Made by a program: the position numbers and the translations under genes. Under the pieces are notes generated by a model. It worked only from the letters and a program-made list of their open reading frames with translations, was not told where the DNA came from and searched no databases. DNA of 64,000 nucleotides from Phoronis australis (lineage: Eukaryota > Phoronida > Phoronidae), in NCBI GenBank assembly GCA_002633005.1, contig NMRA01000320.1, positions 291,640-355,639 of the forward strand, read 5' to 3'. Shown one piece after another: positions 23,171-35,823 of this stretch. The number at the start of each line of letters is the position of its first letter. Position 1 is the stretch's first letter.

Positions 23171-23199
23171 CTTATTCTTATTCTTATTCTTCTTCCTAC

Positions 23200-23970
23200 T
23201 AAATTTGAGGCTTAATAACTCCAAATTGGGTGCAGGTACGGTATTTAAATTCAGCATATGACTTTTGACAGTATATAAATTTTGATTGGTTACTTAATCA
23301 TATTCCATATTGCACCGGAAGAGGTCGTTTGGTGCAAAGGTCATATAATTTTCAAAATGCTACTCCTCCTTCAGTATTAAAGCTATCTTTTTCAAATTCG
23401 GTGCACAGGTATAAGTCAACATGACAATTTAAAAATTACTTTTCTAAGTAATCGGGTCATCCAATCAGGTGAAATAGGTCAAAGGTCATTAGGTGCAAAC
23501 TAAAATTTTGAGCTAGACACTTCAAATTGACAGGTCTGATTGCCACAGGTAAATCAAATCGGAATTCAAAGTTTCAGGCCATTTAGTGCAAACATGGGGT
23601 CATTAGGTGCATTTTTCTTCTAAAAATTTGACCTTTTCAATCAGCAAGTATTCTGATGTGTCAACTGTTAGACAACTGTGGTTCTCAGCGTTAAACACAT
23701 TTTCCATTGGCTTTGCAATAATTCTCCTAAAGATGCTTAAAATGCACCGGATAAGGTCAATTAGTGCAAAGGTCATGTAACGTTCAAAATGTTATATCTC
23801 TTACGTTTTTCAAGGAATTCTTTTCAATTTCAGCACACTGGTGTAAGTCAACATGCCAATTAAATACCCTACTTTACTTCACAATAGGCCTAACCAATAA
23901 GAAAAAATAGGTCAAAGGTCATTGAGTGCAAACTAAAATTTTGACCTACATGTCGTGAACACATCCACTA
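23200..23970. repeat. ~430-bp satellite, two tandem units
   Basis: The anchors GCACCGGAAGAGGTC (23313) and GCACCGGATAAGGTC (23743) start parallel units. Each holds AAAGGTCAT, CAGGT/CTGGT-x-TAAGTCAACATG, ATAGGTCAAAGGTCATT and TTAGGTGCA. A further partial unit follows at 25290-25515, so an insertion of ~1.3 kb (23970-25290) separates it from the first two. Confidence 0.75.
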
Positions 23971-25290
23971 AAACAAGAAACTGTAGGAACACTGCATTTA
24001 TCCACCTTCACTCTTATCAGGCTTCTATTGCGAGTCAGCATGCGTGAATAATTGGCTGATAAGCCACCTCTGGAACTACTTTTGGCTGAATGGATGACCA
24101 GGCCATAAAATGATAATTAGCCAAGACCAGTTACTATAATGCAACAAAGAATAATGTCTTGCATCACCTAGCCTTGGTGGAAAGCTGTATACTGTATTGT
24201 GTCAAACAAACGCTTAGAAAAATTCATTTCACGGGGAGGGGACGCTTATTGTAGTGAGCCTACGGCAGTTGAAACCCGGTTTCCCAAACGGGTAAAATCG
24301 GAAGCTAGGATTCATCAAATTTACGCTCTGTGACGTAGTTGTAGCCTATGACAGCCTTTCTACAAAATTGTGGTGCATTGCTATCAACTTCCGTTGTTAA
24401 ATTACAATAATTTTTCAAAAAATTGTGCACAGGGCGAAAACTTGCCGACTGATGCGTCGCTGAATCGCGAACGTCAATAGGAAAACTTGAANNNNNNNNN
24501 NNNNNNNNNNNNNNNNNNNNNNNNNNNNNNNNNNNNNNNNNNNNNNNNNNNNNNNNNNNNNNNNNNNNNNNNNNNNNNNNNNNNNNNNNNNNNNNNNNNN
24601 NNNNNNNNNNNNNNNNNNNNNNNNNNNNNNNNNNNNNNNNNNNNNNNNNNNNNNNNNNNNNNNNNNNNNNNNNNNNNNNNNNNNNNNNNNNNNNNNNNNN
24701 NNNNNNNNNNNNNNNNNNNNNNNATGACAATGAATGAACACAATGAAATTAACAACGTCGTTTTACAGCTTGTAAGATTCATAATAAACGTACGTATTTT
24801 GAATATTGCAATGCATGTGTTCCAAAATCTAAATAACTTGGGTCCTATATTTTTGTATTAGTGCGCGCCGAATGAAGTAATCGTGAGTGTTGCTGTGTTG
24901 CAAAATCTCTTATCCTGGGCCGATTTGAAAAATTCAAAGTTGTACTCATATTTGTTTTCGCTCCTCTTTTCAAATATTACAGTAAAAACTACGTAAAACT
25001 CTCTCCATAAAAAGTACAGTCTGCTAGCTAGATTGTAATCAGCTGATCATATCCGCATGAGCGAAGCCAATTAGCCTCGCTCGTGACTCGATGACTAGAG
25101 CAGCTTGGCGGCATCCCTTTGATCGTGAGCCGAGTGCGACTCAGCCAAGGTGGATAAATACGGTCTAGTTCAATTTTCCATACCCCACCGTTTACCTTAA
25201 CCACTGGGGTTAGGACCAATCTTATTTAGTGGGAATGTTCATAGCATGTAGAGACTTTAGAATTACGTATCTGTTTACTAAGTGCGATTG
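23970..25290. other. Insertion within the satellite, including assembly gap 24492-24723
   Basis: This ~1.3-kb stretch does not match the satellite on either side. It contains 232 unknown bases. Open frames running through the unknown bases are not meaningful. No protein or RNA motif was recognised. Confidence 0.5.
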
Positions 25291-25515
25291 AGTTTGAATT
25301 CTAAATTTTCAGGTCATTTGGTGCACCCATGGGTCATTAGGTGCATTTTACTTCTGAAAGTTTGACCACTTCATTCATTTTGTATTCTGAAGTGCTTAAA
25401 GTAAAACTTCTGTGATTATTAGTATTAACCACACTTTTAATCGAGTTAACAATTACTCCCTCATCGGGGCTCATAATGCACCGGAAGAGGTCAATTAGTG
25501 GAAAGGTCATCAAAA
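25290..25515. repeat. Third, partial unit of the ~430-bp satellite
   Basis: TTTTCAGGTCATTTGGTGCA, GGGTCATTAGGTGCA and GCACCGGAAGAGGTC (25476) match the units at 23313 and 23743. Confidence 0.75.
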
Positions 25516-25834
25516 AATTAAGAGCAATTCCATATAAAAACCAGATGGTGGGCTATTATGCACAATCACCAAGTTTTTTGAAACTTAGCACATCAGCTGG
25601 CCTTGTCAACAGAAACCCGAGCCTGAATTTTTAAGAGTTTCTGAGTTTTTTAACCCTTTTTACTACCACTTTGTACTTTTTCTGAAAAATAGCAAATAAT
25701 AGTACTTGGAAGTAGGTGACTTTTTGTCAGCAACAGCACATCATCGCTTCACGCTATTGAAAAGATAACTATACAGCAGAAAGAAGAAAGAATAAAATAC
25801 AAGAAAAACTAGTTCGGATGGATTTATTGATTTT

Positions 25835-26086
25835 TTATGTCCTCCCATTCGTCTGGTGGTGCACCACACTATCTTCACGTTTCACACTCTGTCTAGACAG
25901 AATACTATCCCCATCCACGCGGTGGTGCACCACACCATCTTCACCTTTCATTGTGAAGTCCATTTCACTACCTTCGGTATGACTAGCCACTTGAACATCG
26001 TGTACAAGCTGTCGGGCTTTCTTTTTCTGCTGGATGTGCTCCTCGTGATCTATCTCACCCTCTTCCTCGCTGGAGTAATAGCCTAA
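25835..26086 (-). CDS. Candidate exon paralogous to the first exon region of ZNFX1-like gene 1
   Basis: Acceptor TTGTTGGTTTAG precedes an open phase-1 frame beginning YYSSEEEGEIDHEEH, charged and disordered-looking. An internal duplication follows (EDGVVHHRVDG and EDSVVHHQTNG), then a stop at 25835. Upstream (26087-26640) the DNA is alignable to the flank of the 17072-16799 exon, whose acceptor is the near-identical TTGTTGCTTTAG. No helicase exon follows downstream that is not already used by gene 1. It may be an orphan exon duplicate, an alternative upstream exon of gene 1, or a pseudogene remnant. Confidence 0.35.
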   Translation of the reverse strand, partial: LGYYSSEEEGEIDHEEHIQQKKKARQLVHDVQVASHTEGSEMDFTMKGEDGVVHHRVDGDSILSRQSVKREDSVVHHQTNGRT

Positions 26087-26879
26087 ACCAACAAGCGAAA
26101 AAGAAACCATTACACACGAAGCCACAAATAGCATCCTGTATTTAATACCATGGTTAGGCGGGTATTGCAAAGTTTATAAAATACAAGTTTGACCAAAATT
26201 CAGCATGCATTCCTTATAAAAGTAACCACTCGTGACATTCTGCAAAGGGCATGTATTTACTCGTTTCCCATTTTCTATAACTAAGTTTGAGCTCAACATA
26301 CAAGCACCAGAGACACTAAGTGCCAATTTTGTGTAAATTCTCTAAAACACCAATACAGTGGCTCCATCTCGGTTGTAAGTCTCCTCCCCCGCTCAGTGCA
26401 CCACGCGTTGCCAGAAACCTGTTTTCTTGAAACCTCTCCTATGATGTAGATACTTTTTCAACTTCATAAATAATAAGTACCGGCAGTCAGATGACGTAAA
26501 TAACAAGATGGTGTACGATTTCAAAACCACGTTCTCATCTCCACATAACAGTCTCACGAACTCTCCTAGATCATAGTCACGGGTGACTGTCTTAAAAGTA
26601 TGTTTAAGGTGAACAATAATGTTGTTATTTTGATAGGAACACGACTTCCAAATTCCATAAAGATCCTTCAAGGGTATTAGGGGATATAGCGGCTGACGCC
26701 AGACGCTGGACTCCCAGATGTCAGTACCAGGATGACGACAATATTCGCCTGCATAGATGTATTGTATATGTGGCAGAATCAAAAATAGGCCATTATCTTT
26801 GTACTTGATGTCTACTTTTTGAGTGTGTTGGTTTCGCGAGAATCAAGACGCTTCCACTTATTTAGTGGTCAAGTACCTT

Positions 26880-28400
26880 CAAAACTTTTGGAATACTTTT
26901 GCTGTTGAAATTTCTAAAACAATTGAAAACAATTGATCTGAAAAATTGCATGATACATCAGAGGTTTTGGTCCAAGAGACCCTGAAGGTGTTAGGAAAAT
27001 TTGTGACGTTAAAACCTTGATTTTTAAATTGAAACATTTGCCCTTGTGCCTGCCTTTCACAGAAACTAAACAGCGCAAAGAATGCAATGCTTTGCAAATT
27101 TATTCGGATATTATAAACATGAAAGAAATCTCTTGAAATTTCCGATATGTCGAAATTTAAGTTTGAGCAAATAGGAAGTGCATAACACTTTCCTTCCATC
27201 AAACCACTGGAAATAACATGGATAAGAAAAGTTTTACATACCTCTAGTTCAGCAAAAAAATCTTGTTAAGCATTAGTTGGAGAACAAAGTACATTTCGTT
27301 CATATGGCCAGGAGATGCCTACTTTAAGAATCTAGTTGGCGAATGTGAAAATTGTTTCTGGGCAGATGTGTTTAATTCAGTATACTCATTCTATCATTTA
27401 TCGCTCAAAAAACTCCATCAGGTTTCGAACTTCATCAGCCTATGTGGGCTATCTCTAATATTATGGTGATTGGCAATGGACCTGTATTGATGAAAAAGGC
27501 AATAGATTAATTTGTTTGTAATTTATGTAACGAGACTGGACACTTATCTTCAACTCGGTCTTGTTTAAAATTCAATTTTGAGCCATCTTTTATAATCCTT
27601 TGCAACGTACAGTGAATTGTGGAACAACTATTTTTAAAAGTGCAAAGGAGGAGTCTTTTTCATACAAATTTTCCCCTTTCTCCAGTGATGTTTTCAAAAA
27701 TTGACATGTGTTGATGAAGGAACTTGAGTATTTTAGGCGACAGTTTTGTAAAAATTTAATTTTTATCAAAATCGAAATCTGGTTTCGGAGTTAAAAAGTC
27801 AAACACCCAATTGCTAGTCATTTTACAAAATGCTTTTATCTTTAGCCCAGTTATCGATGTACTTTTAAAGTGTTTACAGATGAGAGTTGTCCACAGAATA
27901 ATAGTAACATAGTAGTTAATGTTACAAATATGCCTTGCAGATTTTGATCTATGCAGCTTCTGTCATGAGAGGTCATGGGATTTGGTTCACGTGTTCGTTT
28001 GTCAAAAAATTTGGCAAAGAATATCCGAATTTCTCTCAAGCGTAAATAAATATGTAAACATTAATTTGGATGCTTTTACTGAGTCATATTTAGATTTAGT
28101 GGGTACAGGTATCAGTCATTTTACTCTAGCAAATTCAGAATCAATTACCATCTATGGTAGTTTTCAACTTTGAATTAAACGTATTATTTGTAATTTCTGA
28201 ATTCTATTTTCACGGAACAATAGGACATTGATAATATATGCAGTAGTGTACATGTGGTGTGAATGTGTGATAATCTACCTCAACCGCAATAGTATTACAT
28301 GAAACAGGTATTTAGGTAATGCATTATTGCACCTGTGGTTGTTTGTAACTACATGTTTGCATATTCAATAAAAAGACGTTTCTACTGACTATTTGCTCTT
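26880..28400 (+). mobile_element. 5'-truncated, degenerate LINE (C-terminal Cys/His end)
   Basis: The plus strand gives NCFWADVFNSVYSFY (about 27350) and, near 27930, DLCSFCHERSW-x-LVHVF. The latter is the same C-terminal Cys/His block as in the minus-strand LINE at 10917-13740. An AATAAA-type signal lies near 28368. Stops and frameshifts are common. Confidence 0.65.
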
Positions 28401-29334
28401 TGTTCAGTTTTAACTACAATGCTAGGAATCACAACATGATATCATTCTTAAACGAATATCACTTGGACCAACATGCGCGCACCCTGGGGGGTTCGGGGGG
28501 GGGCTTGAATGATCCCCCCACTTGACAAAGTGGGTAGAAACGTTCACCCCAGTGTAACAAACACTCCGAAAAAAGTAAACAACGAGACAAAAGTCCATTA
28601 AAAAGGCAAGAACTACCAATGTGCAGCGAATGTCTTGAACTTACCCCACGAATTTTAGTAAAATGTCCACCTTCTCAAAAATTCGAGATTTCCATTTGTT
28701 TTTGGCTGGGTGCGCGTATGATCAATATAAAAACTTCGTAAACAGGGCTCTATTCAAGTTCACTCGCGAGGTTTTTCTTGTAAGAGCATTTATGACACGT
28801 TTAAATACACGGGCAAGAATTTCTCAACACCGCGTCTTGAGATACGCTTACGGACTCATCTGATTCCCACATGTGAGGCACGGTTGGTTTGCATAACAGG
28901 CTTATGAACTGGATCAACTATGATAATACTGAGTTTACGACAGACCTGAATGGAACCCACCGTCTAAATCACATTTGATTTCTTGTCCATAAGCATGTAT
29001 AGAATACGACAAATCAACATTGCCACAGCGTACCTTTGCACATGGCTGCTCGGGGGAAGCCGCCAGTCGCTACCAATTCCACCCCCAGACACCACCAGTT
29101 TCACCCCAACCCCGGTCGATGCCATTTTCATTCCTCGTCAAGTGTCGACGCATTTTACCGCCGATCGCTATCCATTCGACCCCCTCCCCTGCCCCCAGTC
29201 TCGCCACCAATTCACCGCAGCTGGTTCATGAGCCGCGTTTGTTTACCGGCATTGCCAGCTCCAAGAGCCGTCCATTTAGTGTGCGTAAGCCGTGTTAATG
29301 CTTTGTCGTCTGTGGTCAGTTCGTGAGCAATGCT
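28401..29334. other. No gene recognised
   Basis: Contains a G/C-run hairpin region (about 28483-28520, GGGGGGTTCGGGGGGGG) and a C-rich stretch near 29050-29220. The short overlapping open frames there have proline-rich, low-complexity content, and I do not accept them as genes. Confidence 0.35.
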
Positions 29335-29985
29335 CAGAAGTCTGGAGCTATTAGACAGGCAGCCCGGAGCACCTAATGTAGATGAACAACGTACCAACAT
29401 CTGACCATAGGAGCACTTAGAGTCCACCTCAGTATATACGGAAATGGACGTCTGCCGTTGAATGCACTCTGAGTGTGACCCCTGGGGACCTTACACGGGG
29501 GTAAAAAAATGAACTAGCCTCGAGAATTCGAGGTACCGGGCAAAACTGATTTAAAACGAAAAACAGTACCGCTCTGAACACCGAATGACCCATGACAGAC
29601 AAATTGCACTCTGGAATGGGTCCTGCCAGAAACCAAAAAAGGACACCCAAAAATGGGCTAGCTCATACATTCGAGGTTCCGCAAAAACCAATTCCATGTA
29701 ATTCAATACTGTAATGTCACTGACCAGTAATTGCTCCAAGACAGACAAAATGCACTCTGGGTCGCCAGAATCCCCCAAAATGTCAACCACCGTATGCCAT
29801 TGAAAATTTGAGCTAGATTAGATACGCAAGGTACCACTGACTGCCAAATGGATGATGTCGGAAAGTAAGCCTTTTGGAAAATGCCTAATAACACTAAAAC
29901 TTTGGGATACCATGAACTGTCAAAAACAACCCATTAAGTGAGAATTAAGATCACAGCTACTGTAGTATAATGAGCTATAGAAACT
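29335..29985. repeat. Left arm of a large inverted repeat
   Basis: Reverse-complementary to 31558-32650. Matches include the AAACTTTGGGATACCATGAA block against TTCCTGGTATCACAAAGTTT, and ACGTCTGCCGTTG against AACGACAGACGT. The arm contains tandem units starting GGTACCTCGAAT, read on the minus strand, each about 140-155 bp. Confidence 0.8.
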
Positions 29986-30055
29986 GTCTTGTTTTTTTTT
30001 CATTTTAGTCGAGCGGGAAAATATGCATGGGTATGTCGCATTGTCGCAAGGGAAA

Positions 30056-30196
30056 TTATATACACAAAACGTACGGAGAGTGGCGTACATGAAGTAATAT
30101 CCTACGAGACATTATTATGCGTATCGATAAGCGAATAATGTCGATTGGGATATTACTTCATGTACGCACATCAGTGTACGTTTTGTATTTATCCCA
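30056..30196. repeat. Imperfect 55-bp-arm hairpin
   Basis: The left arm (ACAAAACGTAC, GCGTACATGAAGTAATATCC, GACATTATT) is mirrored by AATAATGTC, GGATATTACTTCATGTACGC and GTACGTTTTGT. The loop is about 15-20 bases. It lies between the arms of the larger inverted repeat. Confidence 0.85.
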
Positions 30197-30683
30197 TACG
30201 CTTCGAATTCCTAAGTTTATGTTCACGTGGCGGATCACATCCTATATGTATGTACTTGCGAGTTAGGCTGCAAGTTTTCTCTAGTAAAAGAAACAGTTTT
30301 AAATTTGACGATTTATCACTTGAGAAGGGATGACAAAGATGAAAACAAAGGTAACTTTTCATTGAACTTGTAACATATTTGATATTGCAGTTATCGAGGA
30401 ATCGGCGCCTGAGTTGCAGACGATAAGATATTTAGCAAATGAAAACTGAGACAGAACATTCATATAATTAACAGTCCTGTTCCAGATGTTACGATTGGGA
30501 CCTGATTGTATGTTGAGCGATATTTATACTGCTATAATTGTATTACTTTAAACTATTTTCCAAAAATTTGGGGATCGAACCGGCTAACAAGGTCACTGTT
30601 GAAGTAGTGCGGGAGGTGAATAGGAAAACTTTATTACATGGCCGTATTTCCCTCGACAGATTCAACGCGTATGGGATAAAATA
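30187..30683. mobile_element. Candidate ~490-bp TIR element
   Basis: TTTATCCCATACGC at the left end has its exact inverse GCGTATGGGATAAA at the right end (about 30668-30682). The similarity extends to about 19 of 21 bases. No open frame is seen inside. Its left end overlaps the right arm of the 30056-30196 hairpin. No clear target-site duplication was found. Confidence 0.5.
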
Positions 30684-31557
30684 GTATATGATAGTATGTC
30701 AATTTAGCCGTGCGTCAAAAAGCGAGACATTTAGATGGTGCGTCGGAATGGTGGAAAAAATCAAAAAAGTGGGACAGTCTGCAAAGAGCCTGTTAATTGG
30801 CAAATACACAGTTACGATGTCAGCAACACGAAGTACTGGATTGGGTTCTTTTACAAGGTAAACTTTTAATTTTTTAAAATTTTAGTTCACGTGTGCAGTC
30901 AAGTACTACAGATAACAGTAGGCGTAAGTAAATACTACAGAATAATGAAGTTTCTTGAACACACCTGTTTTAAGGCCCTAAACTTATCCTTTAGGACAAA
31001 AATAACTTCTTTCCGTAAAACAGGATAACACGAATTTAACACTCAAAAATGTCTTGTTGAAAAACTCCTGGTATGCCGAACAGGAAATTTTAAGGACAGT
31101 TTGGTAACATTCCTCCGACAGCAATGGCAGAAAGACCTATATGGACATTTCTTGGGGGAGAAAACACTTGTCTGACATGGCGACAAACTGTATTAGCCTT
31201 CCTTACAGTAGTACTATGGCATCTGATCACCCACCGGATTCTCATGGTTCCCATGAAGAGGTCGACACGCTTCTTACCTTCCACTTCAGTAGTCAACTCA
31301 ATTGGCAATGTATTGATCAGGGCCTCTGACACGGATGTCATTGTAATTATTGGGTGGCTATTTGAAAGTGTTGTGGTGACTATTTCTAGATTATTTTATT
31401 AAAGAAGATATTTAAAAACACGTATGTTGCTTTTCTTTTAAAAGCATTGTTAAGTAGTCAACGTAATGAAAGGATTCTTTGGAAATCCTTTTCTTAGTTC
31501 CTCGATCAAACGCAAACTTAGGGGCCATGTGTTGTCCCTGAAACATATCTTTCCTGC

Positions 31558-32650
31558 TGGCAGTTTCGATAGCTCATTATACTGCACTAGCTTCAGTCTT
31601 AATCATCACTCAATGGGTTGGTTTTTTAACAATTCCTGGTATCACAAAGTTTTCAGTATTATTGGGTATTTTCCAAAATGCTTACTTACCGCCACTAACC
31701 AATTGGCACTCATTATTCATTTTAAGCAAGGACTCTTCAGTACACGAGAAAGTATTACGGAAATACAAGAATTCACCATGATGAACTGCAAACTAAGCAC
31801 GTGATCACACCTTCCTTATCGAAATTCTTGATTCTACGAAGCTCTACCAAGATTTAACCGGGATCATCATTGTTTAATTAATATATCACGCATTTTCAAC
31901 AGAATTACGTGATTGAGATTTCTGGGGCTGGCACCCACAATCCAGAATGGGATTTTGTGTCACAGGTCATTTAGCAACCAGTAACTTCTGTTTGAATCAA
32001 ATGGAATTGTTTATTGTGGTACCTCGAATATAGGAGCTAGCTCCTTTTTGGGCGTCGTTTTTGAGTTTCTGGCGGACACTTTCCAGAGTGCAATTTGTCC
32101 GTCATGAGTCATTCGGTGTTCAGTGAGGTACTAAATCGTTCGTTTTAAATGAGTTTTAGCTGGTACCTCGAATATTTAATCTAGCTCAAATTTTCAATGA
32201 TATACGGTGCATTGTTGACATTTTGGGGGGTTTCTGGCGGGCACAACCCAGAGCGTATTTTGTCGTGGAGTTTAGTGATCAGTGACATGTACTGAATCAC
32301 ATGGAATTGTTTTTTGTGGTACCTGGAATGTACGAGCTAGCTCATTTTTGGGGATCCTTTTTCGGGTTTCGGCGGGACCCATAGTGCACTGTCTGAGTGG
32401 CATTTGTCATTCGGTGTTCAGTGCGGTACTATTGTTCGTTTTAAATCAGTTTTGGCCGGTACCTCGAATATCTAGGCTAGCTCATTGTAACCCCCTTGTA
32501 AGGTCCCCAGGGATCGCATCCAAAGTATAGACAACGACAGACGTCCATTTCCAGATATACTGAGGCAGACTCTAAATGCTCCTGTGGTCAGATGTTAGTA
32601 GCTCGTTCATCTATGCTAAGTGCTGGACTGCCCGGTCTATAAGTTCGGAA
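31558..32650. repeat. Right arm of the large inverted repeat, with tandem GGTACC units
   Basis: Four tandem units begin GGTACCTCGAATAT (or GGTACCTGGAATGT), each followed by CTAGCTC and a TTTCTGGCGG-type block. The arm is longer than the left one because of an extra unit and ~330 bp not found on the left. Positions 31003-31085, just inside, recur at 55655-55740. Confidence 0.8.
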
Positions 32651-35600
32651 ATGCGTGACCGGTTTTGTTCGAGTAGCCTGAAAATATGTGGTACATGCAC
32701 TGTGGACCTTTAGTACGAATAAATGACTCAGCCATACATTCAAGTTTACAAAAATGACATGTTTACACTTTGCAATTTACCATCTTCCATATCCACTGCT
32801 TCTGATGTGTTCGCGACTTATTCGACTACTTCAAGGACGGGAGTCTCGACACCTGTCGGTCATTAAAATTTGCTTGGCCTGAAATTAATTGAATGCAAAA
32901 TTGTTAAGCGTTTAACAGTCTTTGTTGTGTTTTTAAAAAGCTACCTGTCCCGTCATGATACCAGTTAGGGCAAAGACGTTAAGTTATAAACATAAGATCG
33001 ATCTGTTGAAAAAGGGGTAGGCGCAGAAACGGAGGCCCCCTCAACCAAAAGGTTGGGGGGCAGAGATAGCTTTCTTTCCCCAATATTCCATGTGTTGATG
33101 TCAATTAACAATTTTGATCAATGTTAAAACTTTCACGGTGCAAACATTGTTTTAAAACATAATTGAAAAATTAACAGACTCTCATCCCCCAACCGTCCAA
33201 TGTCTCCTACGCCAATGTCCAAAAACTGGGCTCTTAGCCCATCCAAACATGGTTCCAGATCTTTGTTTCGAAAATTCACACCTTACGAGTTACATTATAC
33301 ATTCAAGCAGGGGGGCCTGTGCCCAGTTACAACAGTCCCAAATATCGGATCAACACTCAACATGGGCAGGTCTAAGATTTTTTTAAAAGGGGCGGGGGTC
33401 GGATCAAAGACATTTTAAGAAAGATGACCCAAATCAACAATTATAAAAATCTAGCTATGGCATCACTAAAATCGAGGGAAAATAGTGGGTCCAAACACCT
33501 TTGACAAAGGATCCGCCTGTGCTCAACTGTATTGCCTAAATCTTTTGCGTATTTTTTGTTCCTTACCCACAGTTTTTATACTTTTCTATCATTTTATCGT
33601 TATTACGAGCTCCTCCTTTGACTTATGACGTTTTCTAATAATGTAACTAAAGCGCTGAACCCTTAATTCAGTCAAAATATTTAATTAGGGGCGTTTCCTG
33701 AAAAGATCCCCACTTATTTTCTGTAATATTAAGAATTCAACATAGAAAGCTCACAATTACGCAGTAGTTTTAGGGAACAGAGTGGAGTCACTATTTGGGT
33801 GTGATTCACTGGACCCCCAGTGTCCGTGCCTGATGGTATCCGACGAAATGGGTAGCGAATTGGGGTGGGTAGAAGTGAATGAAACTGGATTCAAGAGGGT
33901 TGGGGTTGAAAACCAGCAACTGGGATGGAATTCCTGCATTGCAGTCCAATAAACTTGCCTTGGATACCTATACATAAAGCAGGCAAGATGCATATTGAAT
34001 ACGCAGTCCATTTGGGGTAGTTTTTACGATGCTTTCCAGCCTTCGTAAACCATTCACATTTTTAAAATCAACTATCAGCAGTTAGTTGAAGCATATTAAG
34101 CCGACATTGGCAGCTAAAAGAGGCCAACTTCAAAGTAAATAACAAGGATGCCTTATTTCCTGACTTGATGTTTTAAGACCTGTGTCAAAACAAAAATCTA
34201 AACAAACGATATCGTCACTGAGTGTAACAGGGTTTCCAAGGTAATACACTACATACTAAAGAAGGCTCAATATGCTTTTAAAAGAACATTTCCTTCGACA
34301 CTTCCTGTTGAAAATTTTCATGCAGGTTACCAAAACATGTACCGGTAATTAATATTTGTTATGTACTGAATCCATATCATGATCACATAATATAGATTAT
34401 TGACCAATGACAGCCAGAATGTTGACTGTATGGGATCACAAGAAATAATTTAAATTAAAAGTAAGAGCGGATAAATAAGAACAATGAATAAACAAATATA
34501 TAAAAATAAATAATAATAAACGAAGTATAAAGAATAGATAAAAACAATTATATGATAATGTAACAATAATAAAATTAGTGAATAAGTAGTAAATATTTTT
34601 TCAGATCTGACTGTATTAAGACTGCAGAAAGAAATGAAAGAAAGAAAGCAATCAATGGGCATAGAATAAACTAATCAGTAGTTCCCAAACTCATGCCAAC
34701 AATTCACTATAATTTTTTATAGAAGTCCCAATCAAATGCAGGGAACATGCAGTAAGCACCATTGCGTTTTTACCGACTGGAGCCGTCATATCTTGCCATA
34801 TTTGTTTATTGCACACACGCCCTCTAGACGTCTCTATCATCTATGGTCCATGAAACAACGACGTCCGCCAGTGGCCGTCCAATGGGATTTCGCTAGGCGG
34901 TTTATCTCCCTCTCTACGGTCTCTAGTTAGGGTATAAGCAAAAAATATCTTACGCGTTTAGGCTAGGAATACATGAAGTTTTACTAAAACAAAAAGAGCA
35001 CTGTGGAACACTGACGGATGTAATAATATTTATATGCGCTGAACATTGCACCGTGTTGATGTTGAAAACGTTTTGTTCACTGTTACACAGTGAGAGAGGG
35101 AACCTAGCCAATGTACCTGTGTATTGGGCCTGGGGAACGCTCGCATGACTTCCCTAAAAAATCAGTGTTCACACCACAGGCGTCCTCAGCTTCTGATCGT
35201 CCCTGTGGTTCAAACAAGCCTTTTACTAGTGATTGAAGAAATCTGAATAATTGTTTCGACGATGTGGGCAACCAACTTGTTTAAGTTAAAAAAATTGGTG
35301 AAACACTTACTGTTCCAGTCAATGACAACCATGCAGTCCATTATTCTGACAAACATAGCAAACTTTTCTTCGAAATAGCCACACCTCATTTTTCGAAGAA
35401 ATCCTAGGAGTGTCAACGGGGACAAGGTCAAGGACACTGGGCTGCGCGCCTTACATTTTCGGGAGCGGGACAATGTCAACGAGCCAATCCAGGTATGCAG
35501 CAAGGACATCTGTTGTCGAAAATCATGATTCTATTTTTGGAGTGCCGGGATTCCCAGACACTCTTCTACAAAGAAGATACGAAAGAAAAAAGCGCGCGGC

Positions 35601-35823
35601 TACCAAAATTTGATCAGCTGGACGTTAAAAGGGAACTGTATTTTATTCTGAATAAATTCTGGATAGTTTTCTATGAATTGTTGATTAATTTCACAAATAA
35701 TTCAATACCAAAAATTAAACTTATGTTCTCTAACGAAGCTCAAAAAATTACCGGCTTGGAGCGCTGCTTAGTCTCGTGACGTATTTGGCGGGGGCAAAGT
35801 CACTGTCCTGTGTTAGCGTGCAA
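32651..35823. other. No gene recognised
   Basis: AT-rich low-complexity DNA at 34440-34670 and a short C/G hairpin at 33033-33060 are the only marked features. No motif-bearing open frame was found. Confidence 0.4.

Noticed and set aside
24305-24861. Open frames crossing the first assembly gap
   Set aside because: Most of their length is unknown bases.
28983-29427. Overlapping proline-rich open frames
   Set aside because: They have low-complexity C-rich composition, no motif and no splice or promoter context.
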